Shown one piece after another: positions 1 through 8,066 of a stretch of DNA of 34,094 nt. The stretch lies in the IMG/VR virus record IMGVR_UViG_3300048839_000131, positions 1 through 34,094 of that record, one strand, 5' to 3'. Position numbers and translations under genes: made by a program. This stretch comes from a virus. Position 1 is the stretch's first letter. Each line of letters starts with the position of its first letter. The notes under the pieces are model-generated. The model was given only the letters and a program-made list of their open reading frames with translations, was not told the DNA's origin and made no database searches.

Positions 1-127
1 ATCTGAGGTTTTCGGTAAACTTTTAGCGCAAAATTCTGCCGGATTTTTTCAATCTTTGACTAATCAGGTTCTTAACCTTACCGATGTTTTAAATGCTGAA
101 TACATACCTGCTTGGAGGCGTTTATTT
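1..127. repeat. Terminal direct repeat, copy 1 (circular-genome overlap)
   Basis: These 127 bases are identical to 33968-34094. Both copies lie inside the tape measure gene, and the reading frame passes through the join unchanged. An overlap of exactly 127 bases, a common assembler k-mer length, within a coding region is best read as the overlap left when a circular or circularly permuted genome is assembled. It is probably not a biological terminal repeat. Confidence 0.93.
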
Positions 128-1102
128 GCCTTAATTGACAGCGGGCAAAAGGGCATGATCGAGTTAGAGATGGCTTCATATAAAGCCGCAACAGCCGGAA
201 AGCGTGAACAACAGCAGAAATTAGACGATGCCATTGATTTAAGAGATCAAATGCGGGCTGAGTTGAAACAAATACTCGAAAATAACAAAGCCAAATCCGA
301 CGCAAAGACAGCAGCGGCAATTAAAAAAGCACAGGAAAACGAAAAGAAAGCAGCAGAAGAACGCAAGAAAAGACTTGAAGAAGAGAAAAAGCTACTTTTA
401 GAACTTGGATCGGTACTTGAAGAAATGGCACTTAAACGAAGTGCAGCATACCTAACACCTGACATATGGAAAGGTCGTGCAGATGACAGAAAAGACTTTA
501 GCGACAAAGTAGGGCAGGCGTTTTCAACAGAATTGCCACAAGTTGAGGCAGAAGAATCGCTACCGGATCAAATTGACACAGAGGCAATAGCCAACAAGTT
601 CAACGAAATGCGGGAAATGTCGTCACAGTTCGTCAATGACATGAATCAAATGTTAGGCAGTTTCGTTGCTGATTTTGTCGGGGCGTTTGCGGAGGGTATG
701 GCAGGGCTTATGACAGGCGACATAGGGCTGGATCAATTCTTCAAAGGTTTATTAGGTATGTTTGGAGGCTTTATTTCGCAAATGGGTAAAATGATTATCG
801 CTTACGGAATTTCAATGTCGGCATTTAAGAAAGCGTTTACAAATCCTATTGCCGCTATTGTTGCAGGTGCGGCTCTTGTTGTGATCGGTTCAGCAATATC
901 AAACTATGCCGCCAAAGGGCCATCAGGCGCAGGCGGGGGCGGGGGCTCTGCAACTGGTTACGGTGGAGGCGGAGGCGGTCAAATGGCTAACTTTGGCGGT
1001 GTAAACAACTATCTTGACGGCAAATTAACAGCGGAAGTATCAGGCGACAAACTACTATTTATTTTGGATCGGGCAGCAAAGAATCAAGGGAGGGTAAGAT
1101 AA
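2..1102 (+). CDS. Tape measure protein, 3' part
   Basis: This is the C-terminal 366 residues of a 580-residue tape measure protein that starts at 33327 at the other end of the window. Codons begin at position 2 in the frame fixed by the overlap. Tape measure proteins set tail length and help DNA exit. Visible features are a charged, alanine- and lysine-rich helical stretch at about 230-390 nt, then long hydrophobic segments at about 630-910 nt (FVADFVGAF, GLLGMFGGFISQMG, PIAAIVAGAALVVIGSAIS), then a glycine-rich linker. The stop overlaps the next gene (TAATG). At the usual 1.5 angstrom per residue, 580 residues suggest a tail of roughly 85-90 nm. An apparent TTG start at 56 is internal. Confidence 0.9.
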   Translation, partial: SEVFGKLLAQNSAGFFQSLTNQVLNLTDVLNAEYIPAWRRLFALIDSGQKGMIELEMASYKAATAGKREQQQKLDDAIDLRDQMRAELKQILENNKAKSDAKTAAAIKKAQENEKKAAEERKKRLEEEKKLLLELGSVLEEMALKRSAAYLTPDIWKGRADDRKDFSDKVGQAFSTELPQVEAEESLPDQIDTEAIANKFNEMREMSSQFVNDMNQMLGSFVADFVGAFAEGMAGLMTGDIGLDQFFKGLLGMFGGFISQMGKMIIAYGISMSAFKKAFTNPIAAIVAGAALVVIGSAISNYAAKGPSGAGGGGGSATGYGGGGGGQMANFGGVNNYLDGKLTAEVSGDKLLFILDRAAKNQGRVR

Positions 1103-3801
1103 TGGCGACAAGGTTCAGGACAACTTTTACAAACTTTGACGGTGCAGAATTTGAGATCGTAATTGATGACAAAACATATGCCGGTGATATAGTTGATTAC
1201 ATCGCAGCTGGTGAGGGCTTTGAGTTGAGTTATGAAACTTCGGGTGGGGCTTTACTTGTCGAGGCTTTAATGGCTTCAACCGTTTCGTTATTTATGCACG
1301 TTAGACCTGAATATCAATCTGACTTTGACGATTTTGTGGAAGACCTGGTAGATTCAGGAGATGAAAACCGTTTTACTGTAATCATTGAAAAAAACGCTGG
1401 ATTGTATTGGCGTGGAAAGTTACTGCCTGAACGTATCGGCATACCTGACCGCAATTTCACAGAAGCGACACTAATAGCATCAGATGGATTAGGTCGTTTG
1501 CAATCATTACCTTATGACGATTCAGGCACTTTATATGAGGGATGGGAGACATACAAAGGACATTTGTACAACATATTGAGTAAGTTAGATTTGTTTGATT
1601 TTCCCGACACAGCCGATTCAATCGTAATTATGCAAAATTGGAGAGTTGCAAGCGAAACGAGCCGATTACTTGAAAATACAAGAGTTCAGCATGATTCATT
1701 CAAAGAAATTAAATCAGACGGTACTATTTTGCCAGTTAGTTGCTTTGATGTGTTGATTCAGATTTTAACCCGTTTAAATTTACGGATAACGCAATGGGGT
1801 GGTGCTTATTACTTACAGCAGTTCGGTTACTTAGCTGAAACCGGAAACAAAACATTTGACCGTTACGATTCAGATGGAGACTTTGTCGCAAGTTCGTCGG
1901 CTTCATTTAATACTGATTTACTAATTAAATTAGCAGGCGGGCAGACATGGTTCAGGGAGGCGGCTCAATCGGTTGTCTGCCAGTATTCGTATCGAGATAG
2001 CTTAGATGGTAGTAACTTATTTACCGGATTAATTCCACAGGCAAGCACGGTACAACTTGGATTTATCCCTGCCGGAAACGGTGAAGTATTGGGGTTTGGG
2101 TTTGACTTTAAAGTAGTTCACACGGGCAACCCTATGTCATTACTTGCGTTTTCTATTCAATATATTTTCACAATCCGTTCAGGCACTTATTACCTGAGAA
2201 ACGATAATAATGTTTGGGAGTGGACAACAGACAGCGCAAACCGTGTTAAAATTATCAGCGCTTATGAAATTGAGGATTTTCACAATATAAACATAATTCA
2301 GGATATAGGATTTATCTGCCCTGAATTACCGGAGTCTGGAGATGTTTCTATACTTTGGACTTATGCCCGTACTGATTCAGAGGGAACGCCAGTTTCACCG
2401 GTCGGCACTACTGTTATAAATGTGGTTCGAAATGCAGCGCAAATAATCTATGCCATTGGCGATGCAACAGAGGGGACAATAGTAACGACGGCTTCATTCG
2501 GGAACGCAACAGGCGAAATGATTGAATTACCTGCACTTGTAAACGGTGATTTGCCTTTCTTACGCTCAATCGGTAGGATTCAATATTATGATTCAACAGA
2601 AACAGAATGGATAAACTCAGAGGATTTTTGGGGCTTCGGGTCGAATGAGTCGCTTTGGATTGATGAACTTTTAACACGTGAAGTTGCAACCCTGCAAAAG
2701 AAAGTAACTCGAATAATCGGGTATAATTTGCGCTCAGATGTGCAGGCAATTACAAAATTAGCAGGCGCAATTATAACCCGTGCAATTTATCAGGCAAACG
2801 CAAGTCAATGGCAAGTTGAGTGCTTTGTACCTCAAACAGATAAAACCGGCGTTACATGGAGTGATTACACTGAAACCGATCAAACAGGAGGCTTACCAAA
2901 TGGCATAACACCAACACCGCAACCTCCCGTTGCACAACTTTGGAAACGTGACAGCGGAGTTCTAAGCCCGACAACTGATGGTGATGTGGTTGAGATAATA
3001 CTTGATAATGATGAAGTAACTGCATTAACAGTTAGGAATGATTCAGGCGTTGGAGTTAGCGTATATACAGAGGATGCCGATGCTTTTACATCTTCTTCTT
3101 TAAATCAAAGAGGTGCGGTAATTCAATCAGCCAATAACATAGCTTTTTTTGCTTCTATTGCTCCTACTTTAACAAATACAATAGAAGATATATTTGAAAT
3201 GTGGCGAACTTGCACAGGGTCTCCAGACAATAATATAGGTGGTGCAATGCTATTCAAATTAGAGCGTAAAACAGACAACAATGTAGTGGACTCGATGCGC
3301 TTGGCTACTCAATTTATAAATGCAGCTTCCGGCTCAGAAACTTCCGACTTTATAATTCAGTTAAGAAATGCCGGTGCAGCCCTTGCTGAAAAGTTACGTT
3401 TAACAGGTGCGGGCGAATTAATCACATCAAAATTAAGTTTAGGCACTACGGTTGCACCGACATCAACAATTCAGGTAAGCGGATCACATGGCAATAGCTT
3501 ACTTATACAGACAAGCGCAACACTAAACGTAAATGAAACGATGTACCAAATTGTTTGCGACACGACAAGCAATGCAATAACAGTTAATTTGCCGACAGCG
3601 GTAGGAATTGATGGTCGAACTTACTTAATCCGAAGATGGAAAGGCACTAATAATGTCGTAATTGACCCAAACAGCACGGAAAATGTGTTAGGTTCGGTAA
3701 GTAGTTACCTTACTTTAACCCTTGCAAATAATGGCGAATGGGTTGAAATTGTAAGCGATGGAACAGACTGGGTTATCACAAGAGACAATCCTACATTTTA
3801 A
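1102..3801 (+). CDS. Tail-tip / baseplate protein with fibre-like C-terminus
   Basis: This 899-residue protein starts one base inside the tape measure stop (TAATG), with a GGGAGGG Shine-Dalgarno-like run about 8 bases upstream. The position directly after the tape measure is that of distal-tail and tail-associated proteins. No separate distal-tail gene is present, so one polypeptide probably supplies both functions. The N-terminal 150 residues look like a structural tail hub. The last 100 residues (threonine- and asparagine-rich, with the pattern ITVNLPTAVGIDGRTYLIR) resemble C-terminal domains found on many tail fibres. The family assignment is from context and composition; catalytic motifs were not seen. 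Confidence 0.75.
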   Translation: MATRFRTTFTNFDGAEFEIVIDDKTYAGDIVDYIAAGEGFELSYETSGGALLVEALMASTVSLFMHVRPEYQSDFDDFVEDLVDSGDENRFTVIIEKNAGLYWRGKLLPERIGIPDRNFTEATLIASDGLGRLQSLPYDDSGTLYEGWETYKGHLYNILSKLDLFDFPDTADSIVIMQNWRVASETSRLLENTRVQHDSFKEIKSDGTILPVSCFDVLIQILTRLNLRITQWGGAYYLQQFGYLAETGNKTFDRYDSDGDFVASSSASFNTDLLIKLAGGQTWFREAAQSVVCQYSYRDSLDGSNLFTGLIPQASTVQLGFIPAGNGEVLGFGFDFKVVHTGNPMSLLAFSIQYIFTIRSGTYYLRNDNNVWEWTTDSANRVKIISAYEIEDFHNINIIQDIGFICPELPESGDVSILWTYARTDSEGTPVSPVGTTVINVVRNAAQIIYAIGDATEGTIVTTASFGNATGEMIELPALVNGDLPFLRSIGRIQYYDSTETEWINSEDFWGFGSNESLWIDELLTREVATLQKKVTRIIGYNLRSDVQAITKLAGAIITRAIYQANASQWQVECFVPQTDKTGVTWSDYTETDQTGGLPNGITPTPQPPVAQLWKRDSGVLSPTTDGDVVEIILDNDEVTALTVRNDSGVGVSVYTEDADAFTSSSLNQRGAVIQSANNIAFFASIAPTLTNTIEDIFEMWRTCTGSPDNNIGGAMLFKLERKTDNNVVDSMRLATQFINAASGSETSDFIIQLRNAGAALAEKLRLTGAGELITSKLSLGTTVAPTSTIQVSGSHGNSLLIQTSATLNVNETMYQIVCDTTSNAITVNLPTAVGIDGRTYLIRRWKGTNNVVIDPNSTENVLGSVSSYLTLTLANNGEWVEIVSDGTDWVITRDNPTF

Positions 3802-3803
3802 AC

Positions 3804-3834
3804 TTGACAAATCAGTTTTTACACCTTATATTTG
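3804..3834 (+). promoter_or_regulatory. Bacteroidota-type promoter of the adhesin gene, near-leaderless
   Basis: TTGACA at 3804-3809 and TATATTTG at 3827-3834 are separated by 17 bp, matching the Bacteroidota -33/-7 consensus. Only five bases (CAGAC) separate the -7 box from the ATG at 3840, so transcription should begin at or next to the start codon. A TTG in the -33 box is in frame with the gene but is not a plausible start. Confidence 0.85.
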
Positions 3835-3839
3835 CAGAC

Positions 3840-5177
3840 ATGAGTTACACGATAACAGCACTTAACGCAATCACGGCAGAACTTGGAGGGACAACCACCC
3901 ACAAGTACAATATAAACGCTCTAAATGAGTGGTGTACGCTTGCAGGCGGCACGGGTGGACATCGTTACGACATTAACGCTTACAACGAATTAGACCTGAT
4001 TTATGGCGGTTCTGGCGGGCATAAATACGTAATCAATGCACTCAATTCTATTGATGTCGCTTTGGGCGGTTCAGGTGGGTTTAAGTACGAATATCCGGCT
4101 TTGGTTCAGGTCGGGTCAAAGGTGAACCAGCCGCCTATAATTCCCGACGGTACACCGACTTCTTCATATGACGTTACTGACACCGGATTTAAGGTTGTTT
4201 CGTCAGTTGATACTTCTATTGAAACGGCTGTGACACTTGAATACGGCTTAGTAAGCGAAACCTACACAGACACCGTAACAGCAGCAGAAAGCCCTGTATC
4301 AAGTGTTGGTGATGTCAATTTCACGCTAACCGGATTAGAGCCTTATACTGATTATTACTTTAGAGTTAAAGCAGTTTCAGCGGGTGGTACAAGTTATTCA
4401 CAGGAATTTGTGCAGAAAACAGATCACACAGCAGAATATCAGGCAGTGCTTGATAAAGCAACTACATTAGGTTATACGCATCCGGGCGAAGTTGTTAAAA
4501 AAGAACATAATCGTTTTATTAAAACCTTAAAAGATTCAGGGGCATGGGATGAGATGGATTGTGTGCAATTTTACCGCAATGACGTTGTAACAACATCGTC
4601 ATTTGGTGCGATTTGCTGGAAAAATCCTAATGCACCTTTAATGCAGCTTGTTAGCTCTCCTGTTGCAGTCAATAACAGAGGTTACAGAGGGGATGGAGTT
4701 GCTGCTTATGTACAAACTAACTATTTGCCAAATGGGGATGGAAAATACAAGCTAAATAATGCAGGTTTAGTTGTTTTGCCTTTTGAAATAGATCTTTCAT
4801 TATCGTTCAATCCGATCATAGGTAATGCGATAAATGTCAACGAAGTAAGGCTTATCTTACCATCAGGTCTTGCAAATTCATACAGGCTAAATTCAGGCAA
4901 CAGTTTTACAACAGAAGTAATACAAATGACCAATGTGGCTAATTTAAAAGCAATTAACCGTAATTTAAGCACGTCTATAAATGTATTTAATGGCAAAACA
5001 GCCACAACGTTAACAAGCAATTCAACAGAACTACCATCAAACCCAATAGCATTACTTATATCAGGTACTTCAATGGGAAAACATGGGGTATCTGCATTCA
5101 TTGCGGGGGCAAATATGTCTGATTACATTGATGCAATACAGGATGCGTATGACATTTACGTTGCTAATACATTATAA
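3840..5177 (+). CDS. Receptor-binding adhesin with four 20-residue repeats and an FN3-like domain
   Basis: The protein has 445 residues, taking the ATG just after the promoter. Residues 1-80 are four tandem 20-residue repeats of pattern xxYxINALNxxxxLxGGSGG, with period boundaries at 21, 41, 61 and 81 (HKY, HRY, HKY, FKY). Residues of about 98-193 read as a fibronectin type III-like domain ending FRVKAVSAGGTSYS. The remainder, from about 195, ends in a beta-rich domain that could be a lectin-like fold. The position after the tail-tip gene and its own strong promoter suggest an abundant fibre or adhesin that contacts the host. The receptor cannot be read from the sequence. Confidence 0.7.
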   Translation: MSYTITALNAITAELGGTTTHKYNINALNEWCTLAGGTGGHRYDINAYNELDLIYGGSGGHKYVINALNSIDVALGGSGGFKYEYPALVQVGSKVNQPPIIPDGTPTSSYDVTDTGFKVVSSVDTSIETAVTLEYGLVSETYTDTVTAAESPVSSVGDVNFTLTGLEPYTDYYFRVKAVSAGGTSYSQEFVQKTDHTAEYQAVLDKATTLGYTHPGEVVKKEHNRFIKTLKDSGAWDEMDCVQFYRNDVVTTSSFGAICWKNPNAPLMQLVSSPVAVNNRGYRGDGVAAYVQTNYLPNGDGKYKLNNAGLVVLPFEIDLSLSFNPIIGNAINVNEVRLILPSGLANSYRLNSGNSFTTEVIQMTNVANLKAINRNLSTSINVFNGKTATTLTSNSTELPSNPIALLISGTSMGKHGVSAFIAGANMSDYIDAIQDAYDIYVANTL

Positions 5178-5180
5178 CCG

Positions 5181-5387
5181 ATGAAAGTCTTAAAAGTAAA
5201 TCAACAAAAATTTATAAGCCTTAACGGTTACACATACGGCATTAATCAACTGCAATTTGTTGACGATGCAGACGGCAATAAGGTAGTAGGTTTATCAGTA
5301 CTTGATAATCCTGAATTTGCTGATATACATGAGCAGTTAAATCAACTCGAAAGGATTGATTTTAATCCAATACAGGAGAAAGAATGA
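5181..5387 (+). CDS. Small protein of unknown function, tail/lysis boundary
   Basis: I do not recognise this 68-residue protein. It starts three bases after the adhesin stop and overlaps the next gene by four bases (ATGA), so it belongs to the adhesin transcript. It has no signal peptide or membrane segment. A glycine- and tyrosine-containing stretch (SLNGYTYGINQLQF) is followed by an acidic C-terminal half. Its tight coupling to the adhesin makes an adhesin accessory role possible, but nothing in the sequence proves it. Confidence 0.7.
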   Translation: MKVLKVNQQKFISLNGYTYGINQLQFVDDADGNKVVGLSVLDNPEFADIHEQLNQLERIDFNPIQEKE

Positions 5388-5857
5388 ACCGAATTTTAAC
5401 AGCCCTATTAATTCTGTTTTGCTTGACTTCGCAAAGTCAGGTAATAACAAAAGAAATGATTAAGCCTATTTCGGTTCGGTCAGGGCTGTTGATTGTAAGC
5501 GGCTTTGCAGATGGGACTGCCGAAGTTTTGCGGATTAATTACAGCCGTTTTGAAGCACGTTTCCCGAACGCAAACGGGAAGTATTGGAATCCAAATGAAT
5601 CGTATAAAAACAAGTGGAAAAACGGAGATATAAATCAGGGCGAAAAGTTCTTCCTGAGTTCAACCGCTTTAGTTTGGACTACAGATGGCTATCACATGGC
5701 AAGAATGGTAAGAAATTGCACAATGGTTGCAGCATTAACAATTCCAATCGGCAAGCATAAGCCCCGAAAGTGGTATAACTATGTTGCTGAAAGTGCAATT
5801 TATTACGTCAGTTATACAGCAGGGTTTAACCTTGCTTATGACGTGGTTTTCAAATAA
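5384..5857 (+). CDS. Exported protein of unknown function (Bacteroidota phage family)
   Basis: The protein has 157 residues. The N-terminus is a clear signal peptide: positively charged start, hydrophobic LTALLILFCLT, then SQSQ as a probable cleavage site near residue 18. The mature part has many aromatic residues and the pattern FEARFPNANGKYWNPNESYKN, which I associate with conserved hypothetical proteins of Bacteroidota and their phages. A GGAG sits about 9 bases before the ATG. Lying between adhesin and lysis genes, it may act in the periplasm or outer membrane, for example in lysis or superinfection exclusion. That role is inference. Confidence 0.7.
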   Translation: MNRILTALLILFCLTSQSQVITKEMIKPISVRSGLLIVSGFADGTAEVLRINYSRFEARFPNANGKYWNPNESYKNKWKNGDINQGEKFFLSSTALVWTTDGYHMARMVRNCTMVAALTIPIGKHKPRKWYNYVAESAIYYVSYTAGFNLAYDVVFK

Positions 5858-5913
5858 TTTTTAGTTCACCTTTGGAACTATTCACCTCAAATAAAAACAA
5901 ACTTAAAACAACA

Positions 5914-6678
5914 ATGAGAAAACAGATAGGCAGATTCTTACCGTACTTTGTAATAATTGTTTTGATATTTGTCGGCATTGTTGCAATAAATGACAGCATA
6001 AACAGACCGATTGAATTTAACCATGAACAGCCTTTTGTCACACGATCGGCAGTTGACAGCACGCAAGTAAAGGCATATGAGCAACGAGTCGAACAACCGC
6101 AACAGCCCAAAAAAGAAATTCCGTGGACTGAGATAACCGCAGCGATTGTTTCACTTTCGGTTGGCTTTGGCTCAATCGGTTTTAAGGCTTCGCATACAAA
6201 GATAAACGGCAGACTTGATAATATTGACGTCACATTGCAGAGCGTTATAGATCAGCGCAATAAGGACAATGTAGATCATGCACTGATTAAAATAGAACAG
6301 GATGCCGCTTCACTTGTTGATGATGACAAGATTAAGGCATTGATTGAGGGCATAGGAAGCCGAACAAGATCGTTTACCCGTGATGTGATTAATTGCAAGT
6401 TTGACGAGGTTGCACTTGAAAAGGCAGATTTAAAAATTGGTGCAAGGTCTCAGGATTGCAAACATCAGGTACATGACCTGCAATTTTCAAACTATTTTGA
6501 GACAGAAATAAACAAAATTAGATCAGCACGTACAAAGCAACTGCATACTGATTTAGCCCGATTGATGAAGGACAGGGTGCATAACTCTAAATATGAGCGT
6601 TTCGGTGACTTAATTTGCAGATTTCAAAGCGGATTTATGAAAGAAGTTGTAAAACTTTATTACGAATCAAAGGGATAA
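5914..6678 (+). CDS. Membrane protein with two predicted helices, lysis cassette
   Basis: The protein has 254 residues. The ATG at 5914 is preferred over an in-frame TTG at 5872 because the protein then begins directly with a basic residue cluster and a membrane segment (residues 9-26). A second hydrophobic segment lies at about 73-91. The rest, about 160 residues, is soluble, charged and helical with several cysteines. It abuts the holin candidate (TAAATG). Its place suggests a role in lysis or in membrane anchoring of lysis proteins, but I cannot name a family. Confidence 0.65.
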   Translation: MRKQIGRFLPYFVIIVLIFVGIVAINDSINRPIEFNHEQPFVTRSAVDSTQVKAYEQRVEQPQQPKKEIPWTEITAAIVSLSVGFGSIGFKASHTKINGRLDNIDVTLQSVIDQRNKDNVDHALIKIEQDAASLVDDDKIKALIEGIGSRTRSFTRDVINCKFDEVALEKADLKIGARSQDCKHQVHDLQFSNYFETEINKIRSARTKQLHTDLARLMKDRVHNSKYERFGDLICRFQSGFMKEVVKLYYESKG

Positions 6679-6897
6679 ATGAACTGGCTTGCAGAAATAC
6701 ACAGCGAACACGGCAAACTTTCATCAAAGCGATTTTATGGAGGTATTCTGATTATTTCGGTAATTTTGCTTGCGTATATGGAAAAGTCGGCAGCAATATT
6801 AGAGCCTATGCTTTACACCGGTGCGGGGCTTGTCGGGTTTAACACGGTCGTAAACATTGCGAAAGCGATAAAAGGAGGTGCGAATGAAAGTAAGTGA
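6679..6897 (+). CDS. Holin candidate
   Basis: This 72-residue protein has two predicted membrane helices (about 20-34 and 40-62), separated by a short MEKSAA turn, and a charged C-terminus. Size, topology and position directly before the endolysin gene fit a small phage holin that permeabilises the inner membrane to time lysis. It begins immediately after the previous stop, and its 3' end overlaps the endolysin start by 14 bases. The call rests on topology and context. Confidence 0.65.
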   Translation: MNWLAEIHSEHGKLSSKRFYGGILIISVILLAYMEKSAAILEPMLYTGAGLVGFNTVVNIAKAIKGGANESK

Positions 6898-7306
6898 ACA
6901 TTTTGATTTGCGGGAGTTAGTTGATCCTTCAACCTTTGAAAACGAGGGCGCAAACGCTGTTAAATTGATTGATAAGCGTATTCCGGCACTACTCGAAAAG
7001 ATCCGGCAGCTTTGCGGCAACAGATCGATGACGATTAATAACTGGCATACAGGCGGCAGATTTCAATACAGGGGCTACAGGCCGCAATATGTCAAAGTCG
7101 GTGCGGCAAAGTCAATGCACAAACAAGGCAAAGCGGTTGACTTCGATGTCAAAGGAATGACAGCCGATGAAGTGCGGGGGATATTGCGCCTCAACCAAAT
7201 CGAATTAATGAAATTAGGACTTACCCGGATTGAAACGGGCGTGTCATGGGTTCACATTGATCTGAAAGAAACCGGATTGAATTACCTTTACGAATTTAAG
7301 CCATGA
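6884..7306 (+). CDS. Endolysin, peptidase M15 family
   Basis: The protein has 140 residues and the layout of the M15 D-Ala-D-Ala carboxypeptidase / L-Ala-D-Glu peptidase fold. The zinc site is visible: His79 and Asp86 in SMHKQGKAVDFD and His124 in WVHIDL, with Glu117 a candidate catalytic residue. It should cut the peptide stems of murein at lysis. The ATG at 6884 is chosen over a GTG at 6878 because a strong Shine-Dalgarno, AAAGGAGG at about 6871-6878, lies 5-6 bases upstream. That is unusual in this genome and its host phylum. It overlaps the spanin gene by ATGA. Confidence 0.88.
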   Translation: MKVSEHFDLRELVDPSTFENEGANAVKLIDKRIPALLEKIRQLCGNRSMTINNWHTGGRFQYRGYRPQYVKVGAAKSMHKQGKAVDFDVKGMTADEVRGILRLNQIELMKLGLTRIETGVSWVHIDLKETGLNYLYEFKP

Positions 7307-7812
7307 GAAAACTAATCCTATTAATCGTAATCGCAGTGACATTTACCGGCTGCATAACTCAAAAGCGGTGTAATTCAAAGTTTCCGCCCGAAGTAATGAT
7401 TATTCGCACGGATAGTATTATTCACACAAAAGAAACTATTTACAGCGACACTACAATTTATATCGAAATACCTGGCGAAGTTCAATATTCAAACGATACT
7501 TTATACATTGTCGGCGATCAAATTTACTTTAAACCGTCTTACCTGAAAACATCGCTTGCAGAAAGTCGGGCATACATCGAAAACAACCGTTTACAGCACA
7601 CTTTGACACAAAACGATACATTACTACCCGTGACGATTAAAAACGCTGTCAGGCTCACGTGGGAACGTGCTGAACGGTATTTTAATCAGAGTGAAACTAA
7701 AGTCGAAAAGGTTAAGTTTATCCCATTGATTTATAAAATATTTGCCGGCATCGGCTTGTTGTCATTGATTTACTTTGCTGTAAACCTATATATTAAGATA
7801 AAAGGCGTGTAA
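7303..7812 (+). CDS. Unimolecular spanin candidate (lipoprotein with C-terminal membrane helix)
   Basis: The protein has 169 residues. The N-terminus is a lipoprotein signal with lipobox FTGC (Cys17). A long periplasmic part rich in Thr, Ile and Tyr follows, then one membrane helix at about 144-164 and a short basic tail (KIKGV). An outer-membrane lipid anchor plus an inner-membrane helix in one chain is the topology of u-spanins such as T1 gp11, which fuse the two membranes in the last step of lysis. It directly follows the endolysin and precedes a terminator. Sequence similarity to known spanins was not tested. Confidence 0.72.
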   Translation: MRKLILLIVIAVTFTGCITQKRCNSKFPPEVMIIRTDSIIHTKETIYSDTTIYIEIPGEVQYSNDTLYIVGDQIYFKPSYLKTSLAESRAYIENNRLQHTLTQNDTLLPVTIKNAVRLTWERAERYFNQSETKVEKVKFIPLIYKIFAGIGLLSLIYFAVNLYIKIKGV

Positions 7813-7840
7813 ACGTCTTGGTTGTTTCGTTTTTTCGGTT

Positions 7841-7870
7841 AGCGGGGGTGTGGTTACCTCCGCTTTTTTT
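7841..7870 (+). terminator. Intrinsic terminator of the late tail/lysis operon
   Basis: AGCGGGGGT (7841-7849) pairs with ACCTCCGCT (7856-7864) with one G-U pair, followed by a run of T. It lies 29 bases after the spanin stop and ends the long structural and lysis transcript. Confidence 0.88.
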
Positions 7871-7880
7871 ATCAAAACTA

Positions 7881-7910
7881 TTGACTTTTGTGTTTTTATG
7901 TTTATCTTTG
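7881..7910 (+). promoter_or_regulatory. Promoter of the structured RNA
   Basis: TTGACT at 7881-7886 and TATCTTTG at 7903-7910, 16 bp apart, fit the Bacteroidota consensus. The predicted transcription start is near 7915. No open reading frame follows before the terminator at 8032-8066, so the product is an RNA. The 25-bp early operator is absent upstream. Confidence 0.78.
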
Positions 7911-7915
7911 TAGTG

Positions 7916-8066
7916 TTAAAACAGAAAATCGGTAGGACGGTTTGCGAGTTTTAGAAAGATATTTAATTTGTTACCTCCGCTTGTATCTTTGTCCTACCGT
8001 AGAAATACGAAAGGTGCAGGCAAAATTTCAGAAACCCTGTTATCTTTTAAGATTTCAGGGTTTTTT
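7916..8066 (+). ncRNA. Structured non-coding RNA of about 150 nt, unknown family
   Basis: A promoter at 7881-7910 and a terminator at 8032-8066 frame this stretch. CGGTAGGAC (7930-7938) pairs with GTCCTACCG (7991-7999), and AAAGATA (7955-7961) pairs with TATCTTT (7984-7990). On the 3' strand the two helices are contiguous (16 bp); on the 5' strand a 16-nt bulge separates them. The 22-nt apical loop holds UUACCUCCGCUU. A hairpin CGTA-GAAA-TACG with a GNRA loop follows (7998-8009), overlapping the outer stem by two bases. The loop's ACCUCC equals the core of the 16S anti-Shine-Dalgarno. I do not recognise the family; function could be translational control or decoy activity. Confidence 0.68.
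8032..8066 (+). terminator. Intrinsic terminator of the structured RNA
   Basis: AAACCCTG (8032-8039) pairs with CAGGGTTT (8056-8063), with a further inner helix ATCT/AGAT beyond a symmetrical TT/TT internal loop, and a run of six T at 8061-8066. Confidence 0.88.

Noticed and set aside
1-127. Biological terminal repeat
   Set aside because: It lies within a coding gene and has an assembler k-mer length, so an assembly overlap is more likely.
4721-5101. Minus-strand reading frame of 126 codons
   Set aside because: It is fully inside the adhesin gene, has no promoter or recognisable domain, and the rest of the genome is read from one strand. The same applies to minus-strand frames at 247-507, 2414-2749, 33236-33568 and others.
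7930-7999. CRISPR repeat or tracrRNA
   Set aside because: No repeat-spacer series exists in the window, no cas gene is present, and the hairpin occurs once.
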